Assembly: GCF_902167145.1 (NCBI RefSeq)
Contig: NC_050097.1
Span: 117,833,982 to 117,897,981, forward strand
Origin: Zea mays
Lineage: Eukaryota > Streptophyta > Magnoliopsida > Poales > Poaceae
Direction: 5' to 3'
DNA length: 64,000 nt
Both the position numbers and the translations under genes were made by a program. Under the pieces are notes generated by a model, which had not been told where the DNA came from, did not search any database, and saw only the letters and a program-made list of their open reading frames with translations. This document shows, piece after piece, positions 49,591 to 61,494 of the stretch (positions are counted from its first letter, which is position 1; each line of letters begins with the position of its first letter).

Positions 49591-52513
49591 TTACGTACTG
49601 ACTCCTTTGGGCAGAAAGTCGGGGAAGCGAGAGCGTAGAAAATCCTCAGTCTCCCATGTAGCTTCTTCTACTGAATGGTGACTCCACTGAACCTTATACA
49701 TTCGGATCGACCTTGCCCGTGTTGATCTCTCCTTCTGATCCAATACCTTGATGGGGTATTCTTGATAGGACAAGTCTGGTTCTATCTCAATGTCTGCTTC
49801 AGGTAGCACTTCAGTGGGTAGGCGGACACATTTCCGCAACTGAGATACATGAAATACATTGTGAACTGCTGACATGTGAGGTGGCAATTCCAATTGATAG
49901 GCTACGGGTCCACAACTTGCTTTGATCTCATAGGGTCCAATGTAGCGAGGAGCTAACTTGCCCTTAATTCCGAATCTCTGGACACCCTTGGTGGGTGACA
50001 CCTTAAGATAAACATGATCTCCCACCTCAAACTGTAGAGGCTTTCGCCTCTTGTCATGATAGCTCTTTTGCCTGGCCTGAGCAGCTTCTAAGTTCTTTGT
50101 AATAACTCTGACCTTTTCCTCTGCCTCAAGTACCAAATTTGGCCCAAATATTTCCCTTTCTCTTGCTTGAGACCAATTCAGCGGGGTCCTACACCTTCTC
50201 CCATATAAGGCTTCAAAAGGTGCCATCTTCAGACTGGACTGGTAGCTGTTATTATAAGAAAACTCTGTCAAAGAAAGACACTTGTCCCAATCCCTTTCGT
50301 AGTGTAGTGCACATGCCCGCAACATGTCTTCCAAAATCTGATTTACCCTTTCCGTCTGGCCATCTGTTTGGGGATGGTATGCTGAGCTTCGTAGTACCTG
50401 GGTCCTAAGTGATTCTTGTAGCTGCTCCCAAAAGCGTGCCACAAACAGTGCTCCTCTGTCAGATACAATGGTCTTTGGAATACCATGCAACCGCACTATT
50501 TGATCAACATAAATTTATGTATACTTCTCTGTCTTGTGGGTGGTATGCACTGGTAAGAAATGAGCAGTCTTGGTCAATCTGTCCACAATAACCCAAATGG
50601 AATCATGGTGCCTGGAGGTATTGGGCAATCCCATTATAAAGTCCATGCAAATGTCCTCCCATTTCCACGATGGTATGCGAAGGGGTTGCAAAGGGCCTGC
50701 TGCCTTCAAATGACTGGCTTTGATTCTCTGGCACGTATTGCACTCGGATATGTACTTGGCAATTTCCCTCTTCATCCTGGTCCACCAGTATAAGGATCTG
50801 AGATCATGGTACATCTTGTTGCTGCCAGGGTGCATGGAGTATTTTGAAAGATGAGCTTCATCCAGTATCTTCTTTCTGAGCTCAGGGTCCTTGGGAACAA
50901 CCAATCGATCTCCAAACCATAAAATTCCCTTACTGTCCTGATGGAAGCACTTGTATTTCTCTGCCTTCTGCTTGATCATGTCTTTGATAACCTGAACACC
51001 CTTATCTTCAATCTGTGCCCTGGCTATTTGCTCTTGCAATGTGGGCTCCACCGAGATATAGTTTAAGTCACCTGAAGAAACAACTTCCAGGTTCAGCTTG
51101 CACAATTCATCACACAGGGTGGTAACTCTCGCATCCATGTTCATACAATTGCACTGGGCCTTTCTGCTCAAGGCATCTGCCACAACATTGGCTTTGCCCG
51201 GATGGTAATGCACCTCCAAATCATAGTCCTTGATTAATTCTAACCATCTCCTCTGCCTCATGTTCAGATCTGCCTGAGTGAAAATGTATTTGAGACTCTT
51301 GTGATCCGTGTAAATGTTACAGTGAGCTCCCATCAAATAGTGTCTCCATATCTTGAGAGCATGAACCACGACTGCTAACTCCAGATCATGTGTAGGGTAG
51401 TTCTGCTCATGGGGCCAGAGTGCTCGGGAAGCATAAGCAATGACTCTGTTATCTTGCATTAAGACACATCCCAATCCAGTACCGGAAGCATCACAATAAA
51501 CTTCAAATGGCTTGGTGTTGTCAGGTTGAGCCAGCACTGGGGCTGTTGTCAAATGCTACCTTAGTGTATGAAAAGCATCTTCACACTTTTGGCTCCAATC
51601 ATACTTGACTCCCTTCTTTAACAGTTCAGTCATTGGTTTGGCAATTCTGGAGAAATCCGGAATAAATCGTCGATAATACCCTGCCAACCCCAGAAAACTC
51701 CGAATCTGCCTCACTGTAGTCGGGGGTTTCCAATCCATCACCTCTTGTACCTTCTCAGGATCAACAGATATCCCATCCTGAGAAATTGTGTGACCTAAGA
51801 ATTTAATCTCCTTTAGCCAAAACTCACATTTAGACAACTTAGCATAAAGATGATGATCGCTTAGCCGCTGAAGCACGATGTGCAGATGCTCAGTATGTTC
51901 ATCTTCATTCTTTGAATAGACCAGAATATCATCAATGAAAACGACCACGAACTTGTCCAACTCTGGCATGAATACTGAGTTCATCAGGTACATAAAATAA
52001 GCCGGGGCATTGGTCAACCCAAAAGACATCACCAAAAACTCATAAAGCCCATATCTGGTTGAGAAGGCAGTCTTGGGAATATCACTGGCACGGATCTTGA
52101 TCTGATGGTAATCTGAGCGAAGATCTATCTTGGAGAATACCTTGGCTCCCACCAACTGATCAAACAAAACATCAATGCGGGGCAGTGGGTATTTGTTCTT
52201 AATGGTCACCGCATTGAGAGGGCGGTAATCGACACACATTCTCAAACTCTCATCCTTTTTCTTCACAAATAAGGTCGGACATCCCCAAGGTGAAGTACTT
52301 GGGCGAATGAACCCCTTGTCCAACAACTCCTGCAGTTGCTTTTTCAGTTCTGCTAATTCTGCGGGAGGCATCCTATAGGGTCTCTTGGAGATAGGAGCAG
52401 TCCCGGGTTGCAATTCAATGGCGAACTCAATGTCTCTATCCGGTGGCATTCCCGGCAATTCATCTGGAAAAACATCTGGGTAGTCACAGACCACTGGGAT
52501 CTTTTCTACTAGG
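49591..52513 (-). pseudogene. pol: Tekay pol: RT, RNase H, integrase, chromodomain; two stops
   Basis: One phase covers RT ([27 protein letters not shown] near 51928-51942), RNase H ([16 protein letters not shown]), integrase (HHCC finger [11 protein letters not shown]...[12 protein letters not shown] in MDFIMGLP, D in VSDRGALF, E in DGQTERVNQ) and a C-terminal chromodomain (YPIKVLDQKERSTR...MYKVQWSHHSVEEATWETE). Stops at 51558-51556 (CAG to TAG by context) and 50517-50515 break it. Gag and protease are on the far side of the Copia insertion. Tekay chromodomains are thought to direct integration to heterochromatin. Confidence 0.9.
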
Positions 52514-52518
52514 GATTC
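52514..52518. other. Target-site duplication GATTC (left copy) of the intact Copia element
   Basis: GATTC at 52514-52518 and again at 61495-61499, immediately outside the two LTRs. The flanking Tekay coding phase is continuous when one copy is counted. Confidence 0.95.
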
Positions 52519-53795
52519 TGAAAGGGAAATGTGCCCTTGGGCCATTTCTAAGTATTTTTGGTGATTGAGTGCAAACACAAGTGCTTAAATGTGAAAATAT
52601 GCCCATGGATGAACAAAGTGCAAATCACAAGTTAAGGTATGTTTCTAAGCCTTAGTACATTGGTTTTGTGTACTAATATCTTGTCTAAGTGTTAGAAACA
52701 GAAAGAAGAAGAGAAGAGAAGACTTGGCTGTGTACAGCCAAGGGGCTGTTTCGGTCTGGGGCACCGGACTGTCCGGTGGTGCACTGGACAGTGTCCGGTG
52801 GTGCACCGGACAGTGTCCGGTGCGCCAGGCTGCCTCGGTCGAAGAGGCTGCTCTCGGGTTTTTCTCCGGCGACTTCGGCTAAAATTCACCGGACTGTCCG
52901 GTGTGCACCGGACTGTCCGGTGAGCCAACGGTCGGCCGGGCCAACGGTCGGCCGCGCGATCGGCGCGCGACACGTGGCCGAGCCAACGGTCAGAAGGAAG
53001 CACCGGACTGTCCGGTGTGCACCGGACTGTCCGGTGCGCCAGATCTGCAACGGTCGCCAACGGTCGGCTGCGCCTGTTAAGGAAAGAAATCGGGCACCGG
53101 ACAGTGTCCGGTGTGCACCGGACTGTCCGGTGCGCCCGACGACAGAAGGCAAGGATAGCCTTCTGGATTTGTTCTCAACGGCTCCTAGCTGCCTTGGGGC
53201 TATAAAAGGGACCCCTAGGCGCATGGAGGAGAATACCAAGCATTCCTACAACCTTTCCAAGCACCAAGACATTGATCTAGCGCATTCGATTCATTGTGAT
53301 AGCATATAGAGCTCTTGTGGAGTTGTGTACTCTTTGAGTTGTGTTGCGAGCTCTTATTGCTGCTTGTGTGCGCGTTGCTCTGATCTTTTGAAGTCTTGTG
53401 TGCGTTGCTCATTCCCTCCCTTGCTCCGTGATTCTCTGTGAACATCTTTTGTAAGGGCGAGAGGCTCCAAGTTGTGGAGATTCCTCGCAAACGGGATTGA
53501 GAAAAGAAAAGCAAGAACACCGTGGTATTCAAGTTGATCATTGGATCACTTGAGAGGAGTTGAGTGCAACTCTCGTCCGTTGGGACGCCACAACGTGGAG
53601 TAGGCAAGTTTTGTACTTGGCCGAACCACGGGATAACCACCGTGTCATCTCTGTGATTGATTTCTTGTGGTTATTGTGTTTTGACTCCTCTCTAGCCACT
53701 TGGCCATAATTGTGCTAACACTTAACAAGTTTTTGTGGCTTAAGTTTTGAAGTTTTACAGGATCACCTATTCACCCCCCCCTCTAGGTGCTCTCA
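52519..53795 (+). repeat. 5' LTR of the intact Copia element
   Basis: 1277 bp, TGAAAGGGAAATG...GGTGCTCTCA. Nine CCGGAC(T/AGT)GTCCGG-type palindromes lie at 52760-53130. One 22-bp unit (about 52782-52803) is absent from the 3' LTR. The TATA box is TATAAAAGG at 53201-53209, just downstream of the palindrome cluster. Confidence 0.96.
53201..53209 (+). promoter_or_regulatory. TATA box of the intact Copia LTR
   Basis: TATAAAAGG lies about 70 bp downstream of the last palindromic repeat. It is conserved in the 3' LTR (60898-60906) and altered to TATTAAAGG in the old copy (4492-4500, minus strand). The repeats lie where upstream promoter elements would be expected. Confidence 0.7.
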
Positions 53796-53797
53796 AT

Positions 53798-53810
53798 TGG
53801 TATCGGAGCC
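53798..53810 (+). other. Primer-binding site of the intact Copia element
   Basis: TGGTATCGGAGCC begins two bases after the LTR. It differs from the consensus initiator tRNA-Met complement TGGTATCAGAGCC by one base (G for A); the old copy has the consensus base. Confidence 0.85.
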
Positions 53811-53844
53811 GTTCTCTTCACAAAAGGACTTACCGCCCGAAGAG

Positions 53845-56229
53845 ATGGATCCTAAGGGGAAGGGAATCGTGATCAACGACAAAGAGAAGGAATCTTTCGT
53901 CAACGAGCCGAAAGACGACAAGCCTACCGACTCCGGCTCAGGGCATAGACGGAAGGAAGGGAAGAAGAAGAAGACAAGGCGCATCAAGGAGATCATCTAC
54001 TACGACGATAGTGATGAGTCTACTTCTTCCCAAAAGGATGATGACAACGACTACAAAAAGACGGTCAATTCGAACTTTTCATTTGATTATTCTCGTATTC
54101 AACATAGTTCGAATTCGCATTTGCTTTCCATTCCTCTTGGCAAACCTCCACACTTCGATGGGGAGGACTACGGATTTTGGAGTCACAAAATGCGTAGTCA
54201 CTTATTCTCTCTCCATCCAAGCATATGGGAGATTGTGGAGAATGGAATGAAATTTGATAGTTCGGATAGCCCTATGCTTATAAATGAACAAATTCATAGA
54301 AATGCACAAGCTACTACTGTTCTCTTAGCGTCTTTGTGCAGGGAAGAGTACAATAAGGTGAGCGGCTTGGACAATGCCAAGCAGATATGGGATACCCTCA
54401 AGATCTCTCACGAGGGGAACGACATCACCATGCTCACCAAGATGGAGTTGGTAGAGGGCGAGCTTGGACGATTCGCCATGATAAGGGGAGAGGAGCCAAC
54501 TCAAACTTACAACCGGCTCAAGACCCTTATCAACAAAATAAGGAGCTACGGAAGCACGCGTTGGACGGATCACGACGTCGTCCGCCTAATGCTCAGGTCC
54601 TTTACCGTTCTTGATCCTCATCTCGTGAACAATATTCGTGAGAATCCCAGGTACACGATGATGACGCCCGAAGAAGTACTTGGAAAATTCGTGAGCGGGA
54701 GGATGATGATCAAGGAGGCAAGATACGTCGACGACGCGTTGAACGGACCACTCCACGAGCCTCAACCCATTGCTCTAAAGGCAACAAGGAGCAAGGAGTC
54801 GCTACCTAGCAAGGTGGCACAAGTTGAGGCGGCCGGACTCAACGATGAAGAAATGGCTCTTATCATTAAACGCTTCAAGACGGTACTAAAAGGTCACAAG
54901 GGGCAGCCAAGCAAGACCAAGACAAAGGGGAAGCGCTCATGCTTCAAGTGCGGTAAGATTGGTCATTTTATCGCTAACTGCCCCGATAATGATAGTGACC
55001 AGGAACAGGGAAACAAGAGGGAAAAGAAGAAGAATTACAAGAAGGCAAAGGGCGAGGCGCATCTAGGCAAGGAGTGGGACTCGGACTGCTCCTCGTCCGA
55101 CTCCGACAACGAAGGACTCGCCGCTACCGCCTTCAACAAGTCATCCCTCTTCCCAAACGAGCATCACACTTGCCTTATGGCAAGGGAAAAGAAGGTAATC
55201 ACTCGTAACGCTAGTACTAATGATTCTTCTAGTGATGAGTCGAGTGATGATGATGACATAGACTATTCTAGTTTGTTCAAGGGATTGGATAGAAATAAAA
55301 TTGATAAAATCAATGAATTGATTGATGCATTAAATGAGAAGGATAAACTCTTAGAGAAACAAGAGGATTTATTGTATGAAGAGCATGATAAATTTGTAGA
55401 AGCTCAACGATCTCATGCTCTAGAAGTTAAAAGAAATGAAATGCTTTCTTGTGAACTATCTTCTTGCCATGAGACAATTTCTAAATTAAAGAGCATTAAT
55501 GATGACTTAAATGCTAAACTAGTAGAAGCAAATAGATCCAACTCTTGTGTTGAACATGTTGAAATTTGCACTAGGTGTAAGGATGTTGATATTAATGCGT
55601 GCAGTGAACACTTAGTCTCCATTTCAAAATTGAATGATGAATTAGCTAGTCTTAATACCCAACTTAAGACTAGCAAAAGTGAATTTGAAAAACTAAAATT
55701 TGCAAGGGATGCCTACACTATTGGTAGACACCCCTCAATTAAGGATGGGCTTGGCTTCAAGAGGGAAGCCAAGAACTTAACAAGCCATAAGACTCCCATC
55801 TCCACCAAGGAGAAAGGGAAGGCTCCTATGGCTAATAGTGTTAAGAAGAATCATGCTTTCATGTACTATGATAGGAGATATTCTAGAAATACTTTTAGAG
55901 GTCATGATGTTTTTGATTCACATGCTTATGACTCTTATGCTATGACTGCTTCTAGTTCTCATGTTATGCATGGTAAAAATGTGCTTAGAAGAAATGTTGT
56001 TCATCAAATGCCTAGGAGAAATGTTGTTAGGAAAGTAGTGAATGAACCTTCTACAATTTATTGTGCTTTGAATGCTTCCTTTGCAATTTGTAGAAAGGAT
56101 AAGAAAATTGTTGCTAGGAAGTTAGGGGCAAAATGCAAGGGAGACAAAACTTGCATTTGGGTCCCTAAGGAAATTGTGACTAACCTTGTAGGACCCAACA
56201 AAAGTTGGGTACCTAAGTCCCAAGCCTAA
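53845..56229 (+). CDS. gag: Copia Gag
   Basis: The start MDPKGKG at 53845 is chosen over the upstream in-frame ATG at 53797, which lies at the LTR/primer-site border. The product is 794 residues. The N-terminus is Lys/Asp-rich. The SIRE-type gag domain begins near residue 110 ([22 protein letters not shown]) and includes [21 protein letters not shown] zinc knuckle [14 protein letters not shown] spans residues 366-379. Beyond it are an acidic Ser/Asp stretch, a long helical, coiled-coil-like region and a basic tail. Gag forms the cytoplasmic virus-like particle that packages element RNA. No stop or frameshift is present. Pol follows 7 nt later in the +1 phase. Confidence 0.93.
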   Translation: MDPKGKGIVINDKEKESFVNEPKDDKPTDSGSGHRRKEGKKKKTRRIKEIIYYDDSDESTSSQKDDDNDYKKTVNSNFSFDYSRIQHSSNSHLLSIPLGKPPHFDGEDYGFWSHKMRSHLFSLHPSIWEIVENGMKFDSSDSPMLINEQIHRNAQATTVLLASLCREEYNKVSGLDNAKQIWDTLKISHEGNDITMLTKMELVEGELGRFAMIRGEEPTQTYNRLKTLINKIRSYGSTRWTDHDVVRLMLRSFTVLDPHLVNNIRENPRYTMMTPEEVLGKFVSGRMMIKEARYVDDALNGPLHEPQPIALKATRSKESLPSKVAQVEAAGLNDEEMALIIKRFKTVLKGHKGQPSKTKTKGKRSCFKCGKIGHFIANCPDNDSDQEQGNKREKKKNYKKAKGEAHLGKEWDSDCSSSDSDNEGLAATAFNKSSLFPNEHHTCLMAREKKVITRNASTNDSSSDESSDDDDIDYSSLFKGLDRNKIDKINELIDALNEKDKLLEKQEDLLYEEHDKFVEAQRSHALEVKRNEMLSCELSSCHETISKLKSINDDLNAKLVEANRSNSCVEHVEICTRCKDVDINACSEHLVSISKLNDELASLNTQLKTSKSEFEKLKFARDAYTIGRHPSIKDGLGFKREAKNLTSHKTPISTKEKGKAPMANSVKKNHAFMYYDRRYSRNTFRGHDVFDSHAYDSYAMTASSSHVMHGKNVLRRNVVHQMPRRNVVRKVVNEPSTIYCALNASFAICRKDKKIVARKLGAKCKGDKTCIWVPKEIVTNLVGPNKSWVPKSQA

Positions 56230-56236
56230 ATTTGCC

Positions 56237-59200
56237 TTGCAGGTTTATGCATCCGGGGGTTCAAGCTGGATTATTGATAGCGGATGCACAAACCATATGA
56301 CGGGGGAGAAGAAGATGTTCACCTCCTACGTCAAGAATAAGGATTCCCAAGATTCAATCATATTCGGTGATGGGAATCAAGGCAAGGTAAAAGGGTTAGG
56401 TAAAATTGCAATTTCTAATGAGCACTCTATCTCTAATGTGTTTTTAGTAGAGTCACTAGGATATAATTTACTATCTGTTAGTCAATTGTGCAATATGGGA
56501 TATAACTGTCTGTTTACAAATGTAAATGTGTCTGTCTTTAGAAGAAGTGATGGTTCACTAGCTTTTAAGGGTGTATTAGACGGCAAACTGTATTTAGTTG
56601 ATTTTGCAAAAGAAGAGGCCGGTCTAGATGCATGCTTAATGGCTAAGACTTGCATGGGCTGGTTGTGGCATCGCCGCTTAGCACATGTGGGGATGAAGAA
56701 CCTCCACAAGCTTCTAAAGGGAGAACATGTGATAGGTCTAACCAATGTTCATTTCGAAAAAGATAGACCTTGTGCAGCTTGTCAAGCAGGTAAACAGGTG
56801 GGAGGAGCGCATCACAGCAAGAATGTGATGACCACTTCAAGACCTCTGGAGCTGTTGCATATGGATCTCTTCGGACCCGTCGCCTATCTGAGCATAGGAG
56901 GAAGTAAGTATGGTCTGGTTATTGTTGATGACTTTTCCCGCTTCACTTGGGTGTTCTTTTTGCAGGATAAGTCTGAAACCCAAGGGACCCTCAAGCGCTT
57001 CCTCAGGAGAGCTCAAAATGAGTTTGAGCTCAAAGTGAAGAAGATAAGGAGCGACAACGGGTCCGAGTTCAAGAATCTTCAAGTGGAGGAATTCCTTGAA
57101 GAAGAAGGGATCAAGCATGAGTTCTCCGCTCCCTACACACCACAGCAAAATGGTGTGGTAGAGAGGAAGAACAGGACGCTCATCGACATGGCGAGGACGA
57201 TGCTAGGAGAGTTCAAGACCCCCGAGTGCTTTTGGACGGAAGCCGTGAACACGGCTTGCCACGCCATCAACAGGGTCTACCTTCATCACCTCCTCAAGAA
57301 GACTTCGTATGAGCTTCTAACCGGTAACAAACCCAATGTATCTTACTTTCGTGTATTTGGGAGCAAGTGCTACATTCTAGTGAAGAAGGGTAGAAATTCT
57401 AAGTTTGCTCCCAAAGCTGTAGAAGGGTTTTTATTAGGTTATGACTCAAATACAAAGGCGTATAGAGTCTTCAACAAATCATCGGGTTTGGTTGAAGTCT
57501 CTAGCGACGTTGTATTTGATGAGACTAATGGCTCTCCAAGAGAGCAAGTTGTTGATTGTGATGATGTAGATGAAGAAGATGTTCCGACGGCTGCTATACG
57601 AACCATGGCGATTGGAGAAGTGCGGCCACAGGAACAAGGTGGACGAGATCAACCATCTTCCTCAACTATGGTGCTACCCCCAACTCAAGACGATGAACAG
57701 GTTCATCAACAGGAGGCAGATGATCAAGGGGGAGCACAAGATGATCAAGTAATGGAGGAAGAAGCGCAACCGGCACCTCCAACCCAAGTTCGAGCGATGA
57801 TTCAAAGGGATCATCCCGTCGACCAAATTCTGGGTGATATTAGCAAGGGAGTAACTACTCGATCTAGATTAGTTAATTTTTGTGAGCATTACTCTTTTGT
57901 CTCTTCTATTGAGCCTTTCAGGGTAGAGGAGGCCTTGCTAGATCCGGATTGGGTATTGGCCATGCAGGAAGAGCTCAACAACTTCAAGCGCAATGAAGTT
58001 TGGACACTGGTGCCTCGTCCGAAGCAAAATGTTGTGGGAACCAAGTGGGTGTTCCGCAACAAACAGGACGAGCACGGGGTGGTGACGAGGAACAAGGCTC
58101 GACTTGTGGCAAAAGGTTATGCCCAAGTCGCAGGTTTGGACTTTGAGGAGACTTTCGCTCCTGTGGCTAGGCTAGAGTCCATTCGTATCTTGCTAGCATA
58201 TGCCGCTCACCATTCTTTCAGGTTGTACCAAATGGATGTGAAGAGCGCTTTCCTCAACGGGCCAATCAAGGAGGAGGTGTACGTAGAGCAACCCCCTGGC
58301 TTCGAGGATGAACGGTACCCCGACCATGTGTGTAAGCTCTCTAAGGCGCTCTATGGACTTAAGCAAGCCCCAAGAGCATGGTATGAATGCCTTAGAGACT
58401 TTTTAATAGCTAATGCTTTCAAAGTTGGGAAAGCCGATCCAACTCTTTTTACAAAGACATGTGATGGTGATTTGTTTGTATGCCAAATTTATGTCGATGA
58501 CATAATATTTGGTTCTACTAACCAAAAGTCTTGTGAAGAGTTTAGCAGGGTGATGACGCAGAAATTCGAGATGTCGATGATGGGCGAGTTGAACTACTTC
58601 CTTGGGTTTCAAGTGAAGCAACTCAAGGACGGAACCTTCATCTCCCAAACGAAGTACACGCAAGATCTGCTAAAGCGGTTTGGGATGAAGGACGCCAAGC
58701 CCGCAAAGACGCCGATGGGAACCGACGGACACACCGACCTCAACAAAGGTGGTAAGTCTGTTGATCAAAAAGCATACCGGTCAATGATAGGTTCTTTGCT
58801 TTATTTATGTGCTAGTAGACCGGATATTATGCTTAGCGTATGCATGTGTGCTAGATTTCAATCCGATCCTAAGGAGTGTCACTTAGTGGCGGTGAAGCGG
58901 ATTCTTAGATATTTGGTTGCTACGCCTTGCTTCGGGCTCTGGTATCCAAAGGGGTCTACCTTTGACTTGGTTGGATACTCAGACTCCGATTATGCTGGAT
59001 GTAAGGTCGATAGGAAGAGTACATCGGGGACGTGCCAATTCTTAGGAAGGTCCCTGGTGTCATGGAACTCTAAGAAACAAACTTCCGTTGCCCTATCCAC
59101 CGCTGAGGCCGAGTATGTTGCCGCAGGACAGTGTTGCGCGCAACTACTTTGGATGAGGCAAACCCTCCGGGACTTTGGCTACAATCTGAGCAAAGTCCCA

Positions 59201-59443
59201 CTCCTATGTGATAATGAGAGTGCTATCCGCATGGCGGAGAATCCTGTTGAGCACAGCCGCACAAAGCACATAGACATCCGGCATCACTTTTTGAGAGACC
59301 ACCAGCAAAAGGGAGATATTGAAGTGTTTCATGTTAGCACCGAGAACCAGCTAGCCGATATCTTCACTAAGCCTCTAGATGAGAAGACCTTTTGCAGGTT
59401 GCGTAGTGAGCTAAATGTCTTAGATTCGCGGAACCTGGATTGA
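56237..59443 (+). CDS. pol: Copia Pol: protease, integrase, reverse transcriptase, RNase H
   Basis: 1068 codons open from a TTG at 56237; the phase is open back to 56192, overlapping gag by 38 nt, and contains no early ATG. Protease: WIIDSGC near residue 14. GAG-pre-integrase: [16 protein letters not shown]. Integrase: D in HMDLFGP, D in RSDNGSEF, E in [22 protein letters not shown] and YVDD (58490-58501, residue 752). RNase [29 protein letters not shown] and [23 protein letters not shown]. All catalytic residues are present. The integrase-before-RT order is diagnostic of Copia. Expression probably needs +1 frameshifting, reinitiation or splicing, since no ATG serves it. Confidence 0.93.
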   Translation: MQVYASGGSSWIIDSGCTNHMTGEKKMFTSYVKNKDSQDSIIFGDGNQGKVKGLGKIAISNEHSISNVFLVESLGYNLLSVSQLCNMGYNCLFTNVNVSVFRRSDGSLAFKGVLDGKLYLVDFAKEEAGLDACLMAKTCMGWLWHRRLAHVGMKNLHKLLKGEHVIGLTNVHFEKDRPCAACQAGKQVGGAHHSKNVMTTSRPLELLHMDLFGPVAYLSIGGSKYGLVIVDDFSRFTWVFFLQDKSETQGTLKRFLRRAQNEFELKVKKIRSDNGSEFKNLQVEEFLEEEGIKHEFSAPYTPQQNGVVERKNRTLIDMARTMLGEFKTPECFWTEAVNTACHAINRVYLHHLLKKTSYELLTGNKPNVSYFRVFGSKCYILVKKGRNSKFAPKAVEGFLLGYDSNTKAYRVFNKSSGLVEVSSDVVFDETNGSPREQVVDCDDVDEEDVPTAAIRTMAIGEVRPQEQGGRDQPSSSTMVLPPTQDDEQVHQQEADDQGGAQDDQVMEEEAQPAPPTQVRAMIQRDHPVDQILGDISKGVTTRSRLVNFCEHYSFVSSIEPFRVEEALLDPDWVLAMQEELNNFKRNEVWTLVPRPKQNVVGTKWVFRNKQDEHGVVTRNKARLVAKGYAQVAGLDFEETFAPVARLESIRILLAYAAHHSFRLYQMDVKSAFLNGPIKEEVYVEQPPGFEDERYPDHVCKLSKALYGLKQAPRAWYECLRDFLIANAFKVGKADPTLFTKTCDGDLFVCQIYVDDIIFGSTNQKSCEEFSRVMTQKFEMSMMGELNYFLGFQVKQLKDGTFISQTKYTQDLLKRFGMKDAKPAKTPMGTDGHTDLNKGGKSVDQKAYRSMIGSLLYLCASRPDIMLSVCMCARFQSDPKECHLVAVKRILRYLVATPCFGLWYPKGSTFDLVGYSDSDYAGCKVDRKSTSGTCQFLGRSLVSWNSKKQTSVALSTAEAEYVAAGQCCAQLLWMRQTLRDFGYNLSKVPLLCDNESAIRMAENPVEHSRTKHIDIRHHFLRDHQQKGDIEVFHVSTENQLADIFTKPLDEKTFCRLRSELNVLDSRNLD

Positions 59444-60237
59444 ATTGTAGCATACATGTATTTATGCTTTTGATCATGTTCCTTTTTGCATTTTGTTGCT
59501 TATTGTGGTGCTCAAGTTGTACAAACACTCCCTGGACCTCACAAGTCCGTTGCAAAGTGATGCGCATGTTTAGGGGGAGATGTGCTACAACTTGACCCTT
59601 TGAGACTAACCATGTGCTTGAGTTTGATGATTTAGTCTCGAAGGAGGATTGAAAGGGAAAAGGTGGACTTGGACCATGAAAGACTTCCACTACACTCCGA
59701 TGAGAGGGTAACTAATTCCAAGTTCATCTCATGAACTCTTATTGCCATTTGCTCTTAATTGAAGATTTTGGTGAGGCAATGGGGTTATAAGGCCAAGATT
59801 GATCCCGTTTTGGTGCTTGATGCCAAAGGGGGAGAAAATAAAGGCCAAAGCGATAAATGGATCAGCTACCACTTGAGAGATTTTGAAAATAGTAGAATAG
59901 AATTTTTGTTTTGTCAAAAGCTTTTGTCTCTTATTGTCTCTATTGTCAAAAGTTGGTCTCTTGTGGGGAGAAGTGTTGATTATGGGAAATAGGGGGAGTT
60001 TTTGAAATCTTTGATCAATCTCTTTTGGAATGACTCTCTTTGTGCCTCAACATGTGTGGTTGACATAGAAATAGAGATTTGAGTTTGATTTGCAAAAACA
60101 AACCAAGTGGTGGCAAAGGATGATCCATATATGCCAAAATTGAATAAAACTCAAAGTTAGTTTTTATTTGAAGTAGTTTTGCACTTGTTCCACTTGCTTT
60201 ATGTTGTGTTGGCATAAATCACCAAAAAGGGGGAGAT
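59444..60237 (+). other. Copia 3' noncoding region with polypurine tract
   Basis: About 790 bp between pol and the 3' LTR without a meaningful ORF. In some SIRE elements an envelope-like ORF sits here; I see none. It ends in the polypurine tract AAAAAGGGGGAGAT (60224-60237), and similar purine runs (GGGGGAGA) occur at 59573 and 59828. Confidence 0.8.
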
Positions 60238-61494
60238 TGAAAGGGAAATGTGCCCTTGGGCCATTTCTAAGTATTTTTGGTGATTGAGTGCAAACACAAG
60301 TGCTTAAATGTGAAAATATGCCCATGGATGAACAAAGTGCAAATCACAAGTTAAGGTATGTTTCTAAGCCTTAGTACATTGGTTTTGTGTACTAATATCT
60401 TGTCTAAGTGTTAGAAACAGAAAGAAGAAGAGAAGAGAAGACTTGGCTGTGTACAGCCAAGGGGCTGTTTCGGTCTGGGGCACCGGACTGTCCGGTGGTG
60501 CACCGGACAGTGTCCGGTGCGCCAGGCTGCCTCGGCCGAAGAGGCTGCTCTCGGGTTTTTCTCCGGCGACTTCGGCTAAAATTCACCGGACTGTCCGGTG
60601 TGCACCGGACTGTCCGGTGAGCCAATGGTCGGCCGGGCCAACGGTCGGCCGCGCGATCGGCGCGCGACACGTGGCCGAGCCAACGGTCGGAAGGAAGCAC
60701 CGGACTGTCCGGTGTGCACCGGACTGTCCGGTGCGCCAGATCTGCAACGGTCGCCAACGGTCGGCTGCGCCTGTTAAGGAAAGAAATCGGGCACCGGACA
60801 GTGTCCGGTGTGCACCGGACTGTCCGGTGCGCCCGACGACAGAAGGCAAGGATAGCCTTCTGGATTTGTTCTCAACGGCTCCTAGCTGCCTTGGGGCTAT
60901 AAAAGGGACCCCTAGGCGCATGGAGGAGAATACCAAGCATTCCTACAACCTTTCCAAGCACCAAGACATTGATCTAGCGCATTCGATTCATTGTGATAGC
61001 ATATAGAGCTCTTGTGGAGTTGTGTACTCTTTGAGTTGTGTTGCGAGCTCTTATTGCTGCTTGTGTGCGCGTTGCTCTGATCTTTTGAAGTCTTGTGTGC
61101 GTTGCTCATTCCCTCCCTTGCTCCGTGATTCTCTGTGAACATCTTTTGTAAGGGCGAGAGGCTCCAAGTTGTGGAGATTCCTCGCAAACGGGATTGAGAA
61201 AAGAAAAGCAAGAACACTGTGGTATTCAAGTTGATCATTGGATCACTTGAGAGGAGTTGAGTGCAACTCTCATCCGTTGGGACGCCACAACGTGGAGTAG
61301 GCAAGTTTTGTACTTGGCCGAACCACGGGATAACCACCGTGTCATCTCTGTGATTGATTTCTTGTGGTTATTGTGTTTTGACTCCTCTCTAGCCACTTGG
61401 CCATAATTGTGCTAACACTTAACAAGTTTTTGTGGCTTAAGTTTTGAAGTTTTACAGGATCACCTATTCACCCCCCCCCCTCTAGGTGCTCTCA
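60238..61494 (+). repeat. 3' LTR of the intact Copia element
   Basis: 1257 bp. It has eight palindromic units against nine in the 5' LTR, and a C run two bases longer near the 3' end. The outer TSD copy GATTC is at 61495-61499. Confidence 0.96.

Larger units (their letters stand above)
52519..61494 (+). mobile_element. Full-length, apparently coding-intact Copia (SIRE/Ji-Opie type) element
   Basis: 8976 bp with two LTRs (1277 and 1257 bp), a perfect 5-bp TSD (GATTC), a primer-binding site, open gag and pol frames, and a polypurine tract. The LTRs differ by about five substitutions by eye, a 22-bp motif-unit indel and two C residues in a homopolymer. This is the youngest insertion in the window and the only LTR element here with no visible inactivating change. 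It interrupts the protease-RT linker of the minus-strand Tekay element. The homologous older copy lies at 1-5137. Confidence 0.96.

Noticed and set aside
52760..53130. CRISPR-like array of short palindromic repeats
   Set aside because: The spacing is irregular, the spacers are not unique foreign sequence, and the locus is a plant LTR promoter region.
52692..53309. ORFs of 117-206 codons in the Copia LTR, repeated at 60404-61006 and partly at 4451-4967
   Set aside because: They are LTR sequence dominated by the palindromic repeat, giving mirrored Cys/Pro/Arg-rich peptides on both strands.
59444..60237. Possible envelope-like ORF downstream of Copia pol
   Set aside because: No ORF above 77 codons exists here on the element strand, and there is no signal peptide or transmembrane pattern.
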